A stretch of 5,185 bases of DNA from contig VXPR01000311.1 of the NCBI GenBank assembly GCA_009839405.1, positions 1 to 5,185 on the forward strand, read 5' to 3'. Of this stretch, positions 1 through 5,185 are shown piece by piece. The DNA is from Gammaproteobacteria bacterium. Its GTDB lineage: Bacteria; Pseudomonadota; Gammaproteobacteria; Pseudomonadales; Azotimanducaceae. The position numbers were made by a program, and so were the translations under genes. The notes beneath the pieces were generated by a model that was given only the letters and a program-made list of their open reading frames with translations, was not told where the DNA came from and did not search any database. The stretch's first letter is position 1. Each line of letters opens with the position of its first letter.

Positions 1-956
1 GGATCGTCCTCCGCCGCAAGGGTCAGCGCGTCGCAGAGGATCAGTCGCCCTTCCGCATCCGTGTTGTCGATCTCGACCGTGGTGCCGGCATAGGTGCGGA
101 TCACGTCCCCAGGCCGAAACGCGTTGCCGGCGATGGCATTCTCCACCGCCGGCACCAGCACCCGAAGCGCCACCGGCAGTCGCCTCTGCATGATGAGATG
201 GGCAAGCCCGAGCACGTGCGCGGCACCACCCATGTCCTTTTTCATCAGGCGCATCCCCGATGCACTCTTGATGTCGAGGCCGCCGCTGTCGAAGCAGACC
301 CCTTTCCCAACCAGCGTCACCTTCGGGTGCTCGGCATCGCCCCAACGAATGTCGATGAGTCGGGGTGGCGAGGCGCTGGCGCGGCCCACCGTATGGATGG
401 TGTTGAAGCCTCGCCGCAGCAACTCGTCGCCCACCGTCACGTCGATGTGCGCCTCGTGCCGCTCTGCGAGGCGACGAGCCGCATCCTCCATGTGATGCGG
501 CAGCATGTCCGAAGTGGGTGTGTTGACGAGGTCGCGACAGAGGTTCACCGCCTCTAGCTCGTCGAGCACGGCAGCGTCGTCCTGCGGAATCAGCAGCGTC
601 GCCGGCGCCCGCGCGGGCTTCCGGTACTCCGTGAACTGATAGCCACCGAGACCCCAGCCGAGCGCCAGCGTGGCGTGCTCCCCCGCGCCTTCGAGGCGGT
701 AATCGCCCACCGGCAACCGCATCGCGAGATGGCCGAGGCTAGCGATGCTCTCCCGCTCGCCCAATCCAGCAAGAACCCGATCCGGCGCACCATCGTCGCC
801 CGGAAGGAAAACAAACGCATTGGCGCTGGCGGCAAAGCCGAACCGGTCCAGCCACGCCTGCTCCACCGCAGAAGCCCGGTCACGCCACTCGGCGAGGTCT
901 CCGGCAGCCACCACCTCCACCGCCGTCGCCGGCCGGCCATCGTCAACAATTAGCAT
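1..956 (-). CDS. M17 family leucyl aminopeptidase, C-terminal part cut by the window edge
   Basis: This gene encodes a cytosolic metallo-exopeptidase that removes N-terminal residues from peptides using two metal ions. I translated 318 codons from the ATG at 956 without any stop or frameshift. Residues 1-130 form the variable N-terminal domain, which includes LPVGDYRLEG. The catalytic domain follows. GKGVCFDSGGLDIK carries metal ligands K218 and D223 and the catalytic K230, MKKDMGGAA supplies D241, and the family signature NTDAEGRL gives D300, E302 and R304. All visible active-site positions match those known for E. coli PepA. Relatives are about 450-500 residues long, so roughly the last 130-180 are missing. 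The sequence resembles the shorter proteobacterial 'leucyl aminopeptidase family' branch more than PepA itself, so I give no symbol. The gene lies 45 bp after the permuted papain-fold gene and may share its transcript. No Shine-Dalgarno sequence is visible before the ATG; the start rests on frame and N-terminal resemblance. Confidence 0.93.
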   Translation of the reverse strand, partial: MLIVDDGRPATAVEVVAAGDLAEWRDRASAVEQAWLDRFGFAASANAFVFLPGDDGAPDRVLAGLGERESIASLGHLAMRLPVGDYRLEGAGEHATLALGWGLGGYQFTEYRKPARAPATLLIPQDDAAVLDELEAVNLCRDLVNTPTSDMLPHHMEDAARRLAERHEAHIDVTVGDELLRRGFNTIHTVGRASASPPRLIDIRWGDAEHPKVTLVGKGVCFDSGGLDIKSASGMRLMKKDMGGAAHVLGLAHLIMQRRLPVALRVLVPAVENAIAGNAFRPGDVIRTYAGTTVEIDNTDAEGRLILCDALTLAAEDD

Positions 957-1001
957 GGCCGCGAAGTATAGGACGCAATGCCCCGAACCCTAGCCCAACC
1001 A

Positions 1002-1658
1002 TCAGCCAAGATGCTTCCAATGGACTTCCACATCGTCCAGCCGTGTGGTGGCGCTCAGTTCCGCGGGCACGACGGCTCTATCGAGTCGATCGACGAGGAT
1101 CGAGGCCGTGACTTCCGCATACGCGTCGTGAAACAGTTGAGAACAAATGAGGGCGCGCTTGTGCGCACTAAGTGAGAGCACAAAGCGCTTCGGACTCAGA
1201 GGACGAAAGAACGCTCCGACGACAGATGCATAGGAATAGGCTTGCGACAGGCGCATGAGAGTACGGATCGCCACACGAAACCGTTCGGAATCCGTCAGGT
1301 CAATGTTCCTGCGGATGCGCAGCAGTGTGTTCCGATCAACGCTCTCAACAACCGGGCGATAGCGCACGCCCCCGGGCCTAGCCTCGCAAAGGTAGCGATC
1401 GCCCACATACACCGCCGCATGGTGCCATTGGGCGTCGACTCGCGCGTGTCCTAGCCGTGCCTGTGTCTTGACGACCTGACGCTCGATCAGGTTGCGGCGC
1501 AACCTGGAGACGAGCACCAGATCGCCGGGAAGCCAGTCATCGAAATCCGGAATGAAGCCAAACTCCCGAACCTTAGACGGGAGCAGGGATGGCTGGGATT
1601 GATCCGATTCGAGGGCCGATTCGGTGTGTCTTGGATCAAGAACCCGTTGCGTCGGCAT
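1002..1658 (-). CDS. Permuted papain-fold (YiiX/NlpC-P60-like) cysteine hydrolase-like protein, 218 aa
   Basis: This is probably a circularly permuted NlpC/P60 papain-fold protein of the YiiX type, a group linked to peptide, amide or lipid ester/amide hydrolysis; the substrate here is unknown. Evidence is the motif order. GDLVLVS (45-51) opens the domain, WHHAAVYVGD (78-87) carries the candidate catalytic H80, and CEARPGGV (91-98) supplies the Glu and Gly-Val typical of the fold. ALICSQLFHDAY (169-180) carries the candidate nucleophile C172, and VVPAELS (196-202) closes it. His before Cys is the permuted order. No signal peptide or membrane segment is visible, so it is likely cytoplasmic. I chose the ATG at 1658; a TTG at 1664 would add two residues. 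It overlaps the end of the preceding small gene by 23 nt, which suggests coupling, though no clear Shine-Dalgarno sequence is visible. By eye its base composition is less GC-rich than that of the suc genes (about 55% in 1141-1200). Fold fairly sure, activity not. Confidence 0.72.
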   Translation of the reverse strand: MPTQRVLDPRHTESALESDQSQPSLLPSKVREFGFIPDFDDWLPGDLVLVSRLRRNLIERQVVKTQARLGHARVDAQWHHAAVYVGDRYLCEARPGGVRYRPVVESVDRNTLLRIRRNIDLTDSERFRVAIRTLMRLSQAYSYASVVGAFFRPLSPKRFVLSLSAHKRALICSQLFHDAYAEVTASILVDRLDRAVVPAELSATTRLDDVEVHWKHLG

Positions 1659-1863
1659 GGACAAGATGTGCGGACGCCACGCGGCCCCTTTCGTCGCTCT
1701 CTATGGCGACCTCCGCACCAACGCGGAGACCAAGGGAACGAAGCGGCTGCCCGGCGTAGTGCGGCAGCTTGTCGAGCGTGAAGGCGATGCGCTTGCCGCC
1801 AGCATCCACCTCGCACAGACCGAAGTCATTGATTCGAATCACTTTGCCTTTGCTCTTGCTCAT
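1636..1863 (-). CDS. Small hypothetical protein, 75 aa, possible OB-fold/cold-shock-like beta barrel
   Basis: I do not recognise this as a named family. The sequence alternates short hydrophobic strands with turns: KGKVIRIND, GLCEVDAGG, KRIAFTLDKL, then GLRVGAEVAIES and GRVASAHLV. The pattern of a 'GKV' start, an 'LRVGAEV' segment and a closing 'GRVASAHLV' strand resembles small OB-type barrels such as cold-shock or S1-like domains. The RNA-binding motifs RNP1 (KGFGFI) and RNP2 (VFVH) are absent, so nucleic-acid binding is not supported. It starts MSKSKGK and has no signal peptide or membrane segment. The ATG at 1863 is preceded by only a weak possible ribosome site (GGTAG, 8 nt upstream). 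Its last 23 bases overlap the start of the permuted papain-fold gene in another frame, which favours a real, co-translated gene over a chance frame. The nearest upstream coding trace is the broken Fic remnant, 85 bp away, so a promoter should lie between them; none is obvious. Confidence 0.6.
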   Translation of the reverse strand: MSKSKGKVIRINDFGLCEVDAGGKRIAFTLDKLPHYAGQPLRSLGLRVGAEVAIESDERGRVASAHLVHADATGS

Positions 1864-1910
1864 CGAAAAAGCTACCGATGTGGACGACTTGATTGAAGCC
1901 TAACACAGCA

Positions 1911-1932
1911 GCCACCAGCCCTTCGGGGTGGC
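1911..1932. repeat. GC-rich hairpin, 6-bp stem
   Basis: GCCACC (1911-1916) pairs perfectly with GGTGGC (1927-1932). The 10-base centre, AGCCCTTCGG on the plus strand, allows two or more further G-C pairs. Read on the minus strand, the direction of all genes here, it lies after the Fic remnant and 47 bp before the start of the 75-residue gene. No T-run follows on either strand, so it is not a typical Rho-independent terminator. It might shape a 5' leader or be a chance palindrome in GC-rich DNA. Confidence 0.4.
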
Positions 1933-1948
1933 CCGCCCGCAAATCCTC

Positions 1949-2134
1949 CTACGCCGCGTGAGTCAACGCGACGCAGCGTGCGATGAATGCGGCGAGGGGG
2001 ACGATATGCTGTTCCACGCTTGCTGCCTCCAACGCGGACATGTACTCGTCTCGCTCGTCGACGCGTATGGTAGTCTAGGGATAGCCGCCGGACGCCAGCA
2101 TGATGTTCATCAGGAACCATGTGCGCCTGAAGGG
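1949..2134 (-). pseudogene. Remnant of a Fic-domain protein (C-terminal part), nonsense-mutated
   Basis: Fic proteins usually transfer AMP or other groups onto target proteins. Read on the minus strand, this stretch gives FLMNIMLASGGYP, a stop codon, then TTIRVDERDEYMSALEAASV and EQHIVPLAAFIA before a TAG at 1951-1949. This matches from memory the conserved tail of a Fic family, whose usual text is FLMN.MLASGGYPWT.I.V..R..Y..ALE.ASV.Q.I.PFA.F. The stop at 2077-2075 (TAG) sits exactly where tryptophan (TGG) is expected, a one-base change. The helix that should precede FLMN carries the catalytic HPF.DGNGR motif; here only HTMPFRRTW is readable, so the active-site loop is missing. No earlier Fic sequence is recognisable up to sucD, and no start codon with a ribosome site is seen. 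I conclude it is a truncated, non-functional relic. Family assignment is by pattern recall, not alignment. Confidence 0.7.
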
Positions 2135-2210
2135 CATGGTGTGGCTAGCAAGTACATTCTGCGGTGCGGCCACAAGTAGATCATGCACGGCGCTCGTACA
2201 CGCAGATCGC

Positions 2211-2241
2211 CCAGGTCCTCGCCAGGCTTGCGAGGACGTGG
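2211..2241. repeat. Strong inverted repeat downstream of sucD
   Basis: GTCCTCGC (2215-2222) pairs perfectly with GCGAGGAC (2230-2237) around a 7-base loop. After one G/G mismatch, three further pairs (2211-2213 with 2239-2241) extend the stem. In the direction of sucD it begins about 70 nt after the stop codon. No T-run follows, so it is not a textbook intrinsic terminator. It could be a 3'-end stabilising hairpin or a Rho-associated end of the suc transcript. The structure is certain; its role is inferred. Confidence 0.5.
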
Positions 2242-2259
2242 AGCCACACGGCCATGACC

Positions 2260-2301
2260 GTCGAGCCGGCGATCGAGCGATCGGGCGGCGTGACCCTCGA
2301 C
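2260..2301. repeat. Nested inverted repeat just after the sucD stop
   Basis: An outer stem GTCGAG (2260-2265) / CTCGAC (2296-2301) encloses an inner hairpin CGATC (2270-2274) / GATCG (2279-2283) with a four-base loop. It begins 9 bases after the sucD stop codon in the direction of transcription. Together with the next hairpin it makes the sucD 3' flank highly structured. The inner part consists of two CGATCG palindromes two bases apart, so chance is possible in GC-rich DNA. Confidence 0.4.
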
Positions 2302-2310
2302 CTAAATGGT

Positions 2311-3186
2311 TCAGCCCCAGCCAGTGGCTTCCGCCAAGGCGTCGCCGATTTCGGCGAGGCTCTTTACCGTCTTCACGCCGGCGGACTCCAAAGCGGCGAA
2401 CTTCTCGTCTGCGGTGCCCTTGCCGCCGGCGATGATGGCACCGGCATGGCCCATGCGCTTGCCTGGGGGAGCGGTGACGCCGGCGATGTAGCCGACGACT
2501 GGCTTGGTGACGTTGGAGGCGATGAACTCGGCGGCCTCCTCTTCAGCCGTGCCGCCGATTTCGCCGACCATGACGATGGCTTCGGTGGCCGGGTCGTCCT
2601 GGAAGAGGCCCAGGATGTCGTTGAAGTGGGTGCCGGGGATGGGGTCGCCGCCGATGCCGACGCAGCTTGACTGGCCGTAGCCCTTGTCGGTCGTTTGCTT
2701 GACTGCTTCGTACGTCAGGGTGCCGGAGCGAGACACCACCCCCACTTTCCCCGGAAGGTGGATGTCGCCCGGCATGATGCCGATCTTGCATTCCCCTGGG
2801 GTGATGACGCCCGGGCAGTTGGGGCCGATCAGGCGGCCGCCGGTGGCGTCGAGGCGTTCCTTGATGACGAGCATGTCGAGGGTGGGGATGCCCTCGGTGA
2901 TGCAGACGATGAGATCGAGGCCGGCATCCATCGCCTCCAAGATCGAGTCCTTGCAGAAGCGTGCGGGAACGTAAATGACGGTCGCCGTGGCGCCGGTCTG
3001 TTCCACGGCCTCGGCCACGGTGTCGAAAACAGGTCGATCGAGATGCGTCGTTCCGCCCTTGCCGGGCGTGACGCCGCCGACGAGCTGCGTGCCGTAGGCG
3101 ATGGCCTGTTCGCTGTGCAGCGTGCCTTGGGAACCCGTGAAGCCCTGGCAAATCACCCGCGTGTCGCGGTTCACGAGAATGCTCAT
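2311..3186 (-). CDS. sucD: Succinyl-CoA synthetase (ADP/GDP-forming), alpha subunit
   Basis: The alpha subunit binds CoA and carries the histidine that is transiently phosphorylated while succinyl-CoA is converted to succinate and a nucleoside triphosphate is made. It works with SucC in the cytosolic TCA cycle. The 291-residue length fits the family (E. coli 289). Visible motifs are the N-terminal CoA-binding GFTGSQGT (15-22), the conserved GPNCPG (121-126), GEIGG (208-212) with E209, and the phosphohistidine loop GKRMGHAGAIIAGGKG with H247. The ATG at 3186 is certain in practice: it overlaps the sucC stop as ATGA and has a GGGAGG ribosome site 6 nt upstream. The reading frame is open further upstream, but that extension is an arginine-rich shadow of sucC. 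Third codon positions are mostly G or C, like sucC. Two inverted repeats follow the stop, so the operon may end here. No damage seen. Confidence 0.98.
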   Translation of the reverse strand: MSILVNRDTRVICQGFTGSQGTLHSEQAIAYGTQLVGGVTPGKGGTTHLDRPVFDTVAEAVEQTGATATVIYVPARFCKDSILEAMDAGLDLIVCITEGIPTLDMLVIKERLDATGGRLIGPNCPGVITPGECKIGIMPGDIHLPGKVGVVSRSGTLTYEAVKQTTDKGYGQSSCVGIGGDPIPGTHFNDILGLFQDDPATEAIVMVGEIGGTAEEEAAEFIASNVTKPVVGYIAGVTAPPGKRMGHAGAIIAGGKGTADEKFAALESAGVKTVKSLAEIGDALAEATGWG

Positions 3187-4352
3187 CCGTTGCCTCCCGC
3201 TGCCCGGATCGCGCGGGTGGCGGCGTCCTCGAGCGAGGAGGCAGCGGCGATGGCAAGGCCGCTTTCCTCCAGCACGGCGAGCCCGGCGGCGGAGTTGTTG
3301 CCCTCGAAGCGCACCACCACCGGCACTTCCACGCCCACCTGCTTCACCGCCGCGACAATGCCTTCGGCAATGACCTTGCAGGAGACGATGCCGCCGAAGA
3401 TGTTGATGAGCACCGCCTTTACGTTGTCGTCCGAGAGGATGATCTTGAACGCCTCCGCCACGGCTTCCTCCGTGGCGCCGCCGCCGACGTCGAGGAAGTT
3501 GGCCGGTGCGCCGCCGTGCAGCTTGACGAGGTCCATCGTGCCCATCGCCAGGCCCGCGCCGTTCACCATGCAGCCGATGCCGCCGTCGAGAGCCACGTAG
3601 TTGAGGCCGAACTCGTCGGCCTGCGCCTCGCGCTCGTCCTCCTGGGAGGCATCCCTGAGCGCCGCGATGTCGCTCTGCCGAAAGAGGGCGTTGTTGTCGA
3701 TGTTGATCTTGGCGTCTAGGCAATGCACGTCCCCCGCCTTGGTGACCACCAGCGGGTTCACCTCCACCAGCGAACAGTCGCACTCGTGGAAAAGGCGCGA
3801 TAGCTGCACGAAGACATTGGCGAACTGATTCACCTGGCGCCCGCCGAGACCGAGGTCGAACGCCATGGCCCGACCCTGCCAAGCTTGCGCGCCTACCGTG
3901 GGGTCGATGGTGGCGCGCAGGATCTTCTCGGGGTTTTCGGCAGCGACCTGCTCGATCTCCACACCGCCTTCGGTGGAGGCCATCGTCACCACTCGGCGAC
4001 TGCCTCGGTCCACCACCATGCCGAGATAGAGCTCGCGATCGATGTCTGCCGCTTCCTCGACGAAGATGCGGCTCACGGGTTGGCCTTCCGCACCGGTCTG
4101 CACGGTGACGAGGCGGCCGCCGACCCACTCGTCGGCAAAGGCGCGCACTTCGTCAACATTGCTTGCCAGGCGAACGCCTCCGGCCTTGCCGCGCCCCCCG
4201 GCATGAACCTGCACCTTGCAAACCCACTTGTCGCCGCCAAGCTCGGCGGCCGCCGCGACGGCTCCATCGGCGGTGTCCACGGCAATGCCCCGAGACACCG
4301 GCAGCCCGTAGTCGCGGAACAAATCCTTGGATTGGTATTCGTGCAGATTCAT
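3183..4352 (-). CDS. sucC: Succinyl-CoA synthetase (ADP/GDP-forming), beta subunit
   Basis: The beta subunit carries the ATP-grasp nucleotide site and, with SucD, performs the substrate-level phosphorylation step of the TCA cycle. The protein is 389 residues (E. coli 388) and starts with the typical MNLHEYQSKDLF. The ATP-grasp domain shows K46 and R54 in CKVQVHAGGRGKAGGV, the acidic pair E99-E100, and the Mg-binding N199 (LVEVNP) and D213 (CLDAKINIDN); these numbers coincide with those of E. coli SucC. The C-terminal half contains GCMVNGAGLAMGTMD with N264, FLDVGGGA, and INIFGGIVSCKVIAEGI, which contact the alpha subunit and its phosphohistidine loop in known structures. The ATG lies 6 nt after the lpd stop without a strong Shine-Dalgarno sequence, so coupled translation from lpd is likely. 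Its stop overlaps the sucD start. Whether it prefers ATP or GTP cannot be read from the sequence. Confidence 0.98.
   Translation of the reverse strand: MNLHEYQSKDLFRDYGLPVSRGIAVDTADGAVAAAAELGGDKWVCKVQVHAGGRGKAGGVRLASNVDEVRAFADEWVGGRLVTVQTGAEGQPVSRIFVEEAADIDRELYLGMVVDRGSRRVVTMASTEGGVEIEQVAAENPEKILRATIDPTVGAQAWQGRAMAFDLGLGGRQVNQFANVFVQLSRLFHECDCSLVEVNPLVVTKAGDVHCLDAKINIDNNALFRQSDIAALRDASQEDEREAQADEFGLNYVALDGGIGCMVNGAGLAMGTMDLVKLHGGAPANFLDVGGGATEEAVAEAFKIILSDDNVKAVLINIFGGIVSCKVIAEGIVAAVKQVGVEVPVVVRFEGNNSAAGLAVLEESGLAIAAASSLEDAATRAIRAAGGNG
3193..3198 (-). promoter_or_regulatory. Ribosome binding site of sucD
   Basis: GGGAGG on the minus strand, inside the last codons of sucC, is followed by 6 bases and then the sucD ATG. 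It is the clearest Shine-Dalgarno sequence in the window and fixes the sucD start at the ATGA overlap, against the long upstream extension of the same frame. Confidence 0.8.
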
Positions 4353-4358
4353 CGTTGT

Positions 4359-5185
4359 TTAGCGTTTCCGGTTGATCATGTGGATGGCGTGTCCGCCGAC
4401 GCCCAAGGCGGCCTCGTGCAATGCCTCCGAGAGGGTGGGGTGGGCGAACATGGTGAGGCCGAGGTCCTCGGCGCTGGCATCGAATTCCATGGCGATGACC
4501 GCCTGGGCGATGATCTCGCTGGCCTGCGGACCGAGCACGTGAACGCCGAGAATGCGGTCCGTCTCTGCATCCGCCACCAGCTTGACAAGCCCCTTGGCGT
4601 CATTGGCCGCCAGTGCCCGGCCGCTGGCCGCGAACGGGAAGGTGCCCACTCGATAGTCGTCGCCGGCGGCCTTTACCTCGTCTTCGGTCTTGCCCACCCA
4701 GGCGATCTCGGGATGCGTGTAGATGACGGAGGGAACGGTGTCGTAGTTCACCACCGGCTTGTGGCCGGCGATGCGCTCCGCCGCCATGACTCCCTCTTCC
4801 GCTCCCTTGTGCGCCAGCATCGGGCCGCGCACCACGTCGCCCACGGCATAGACGTTGGGCGCGTCCGTGACGCAGAGGTCGTTGACGAAGAGGAAGCCGC
4901 GTTCGTCGAGATTGACGCCGCTGTCGGGCGCCAGAAGCCCTTCGGTGTACGGCCGTCGGCCCACGGCAACGATGAGTCGATCCACTTCCAGCGAATGTTC
5001 GCCACCGGAGGCATCCTGATAGGCCACCGACACCGCTTCGCCCTGCACCTCGGCGCCGGTGACGCGGGTGCCGAGACGGATGTCGAGCCCCTGCCGCCCC
5101 AACTCGCGCAAACCGTCGCGGGCGATGCGGGAGTCGGCAGTGGGAAGGAAGTCTTCCAGGGCTTCGAGAATCACCACCTCTGAAC
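4359..5185 (-). CDS. lpd: Dihydrolipoyl dehydrogenase (E3), C-terminal 274 residues; 5' end outside the window
   Basis: E3 reoxidises dihydrolipoamide of 2-oxo acid dehydrogenase complexes with FAD and NAD+. The first full codon read is at 5183 (SEVVILEALEDFLP), the middle of the NAD-binding domain. VGRRPYTEGLL, then the FAD-contacting NVYAVGDVVRGPMLAHKG, then the interface domain starting at PSVIYTHPEIAWVG follow in the expected order. The catalytic His-Glu pair is present in FAHPTLSEALHEA, matching H444 and E449 of E. coli Lpd, and the protein ends GGHAIHMINRKR. Whole E3 proteins have about 470-480 residues, so about 200 are missing, including the FAD Rossmann motif and the redox-active CxxxxC; their state cannot be judged here. 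The TAA at 4361-4359 is 6 nt before sucC, so this is most likely the E3 of the 2-oxoglutarate dehydrogenase complex, with sucA and sucB expected further upstream. The GTG codons at 5177 and 5174 are internal, not starts. Confidence 0.97.
   Translation of the reverse strand, partial: SEVVILEALEDFLPTADSRIARDGLRELGRQGLDIRLGTRVTGAEVQGEAVSVAYQDASGGEHSLEVDRLIVAVGRRPYTEGLLAPDSGVNLDERGFLFVNDLCVTDAPNVYAVGDVVRGPMLAHKGAEEGVMAAERIAGHKPVVNYDTVPSVIYTHPEIAWVGKTEDEVKAAGDDYRVGTFPFAASGRALAANDAKGLVKLVADAETDRILGVHVLGPQASEIIAQAVIAMEFDASAEDLGLTMFAHPTLSEALHEAALGVGGHAIHMINRKR

Larger units (their letters stand above)
1864..2310. other. 447-bp stretch without an intact gene
   Basis: This is the gap between the sucD stop and the small 75-residue gene. 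It contains two inverted-repeat structures next to sucD (2260-2301 and 2211-2241), a decayed Fic-domain C-terminus (1949-2134) and a GC-rich hairpin (1911-1932). Between about 2144 and 2310 I read all three minus-strand frames and found no recognisable protein. I found no tRNA, CRISPR repeat, insertion-sequence end or convincing promoter. The composition is mixed and reading frames are broken, as expected for decayed or recombined DNA. Confidence 0.7.

Noticed and set aside
94..495. Plus-strand frames opposite the aminopeptidase gene.
   Set aside because: They are antisense shadows; the minus-strand reading contains all M17 signatures.
965..970. TATACT on the minus strand just before the aminopeptidase ATG as a possible -10 box.
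   Set aside because: No -35 element lies at a suitable distance, and the resulting leader would be extremely short.
1864..1948. Open minus-strand reading after the Fic stop containing AGHPEGLVAA, reminiscent of the C-terminus of Gfo/Idh oxidoreductases.
   Set aside because: The likeness is limited to a few residues, with no other part of that family nearby.
2181..2255. 24-codon minus-strand frame with a hydrophobic stretch (MAVWLHVLASLARTW).
   Set aside because: There is no ribosome site, it contains the 2211-2241 hairpin, and its length is easily reached by chance.
2164..2670. Plus-strand frame of 168 codons running from the gap into sucD.
   Set aside because: Most of it is antisense to sucD and the rest has no recognisable motif.
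3187..4128. Upstream extension of the sucD frame to give a 605-residue protein.
   Set aside because: The extra 314 residues are Arg/Gly-rich text read out of frame inside sucC. SucD homologues start at the ATG at 3186, which has a good ribosome site.
3885..5183. 432-codon open frame on the plus strand opposite lpd and sucC.
   Set aside because: It is the antisense shadow of two clearly real genes in GC-rich DNA. Its translation is rich in His, Gly and Arg, shows no family motif and has no start signal.

Overview
The window is GC-rich DNA in which every supported gene lies on the minus strand. The gene order lpd-sucC-sucD is the one known from the 2-oxoglutarate dehydrogenase/succinyl-CoA synthetase clusters of Pseudomonas-type gammaproteobacteria (sucA-sucB-lpd-sucC-sucD). 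The protein sequences also look proteobacterial, for example the E3 C-terminal region and the SucC/SucD lengths and motifs. I infer a high-GC gammaproteobacterium or a close relative; the window cannot fix the genus.

Right part (5185 down to 2311): the C-terminal 274 residues of dihydrolipoyl dehydrogenase (E3), then complete sucC and sucD. The genes are tightly packed: 6 nt between lpd and sucC, and an ATGA overlap between sucC and sucD with a clear Shine-Dalgarno sequence. Together they carry the TCA-cycle steps 2-oxoglutarate to succinyl-CoA (E3 part) and succinyl-CoA to succinate with substrate-level phosphorylation. The E1 and E2 genes would lie beyond base 5185.

Middle (2310 down to 1864): 447 bases with no intact gene. 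It holds two inverted-repeat structures just downstream of sucD, a decayed C-terminal piece of a Fic-domain protein (in-frame nonsense codon, catalytic loop lost), and a further GC-rich hairpin. This looks like an old insertion or deletion scar behind a conserved operon.

Left part (1863 down to 1): three genes that could form one transcription unit. They are a 75-residue protein that looks like a small beta-barrel/OB-type protein, a 218-residue permuted papain-fold (YiiX/NlpC-P60-like) protein whose start overlaps it by 23 nt, and, 45 bp further on, an M17 leucyl aminopeptidase that runs off the window edge with all visible metal-binding and catalytic residues intact.

I did not find a convincing new multi-gene system. 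The least ordinary parts are the Fic remnant and the overlapping small-protein/cysteine-hydrolase-like pair.
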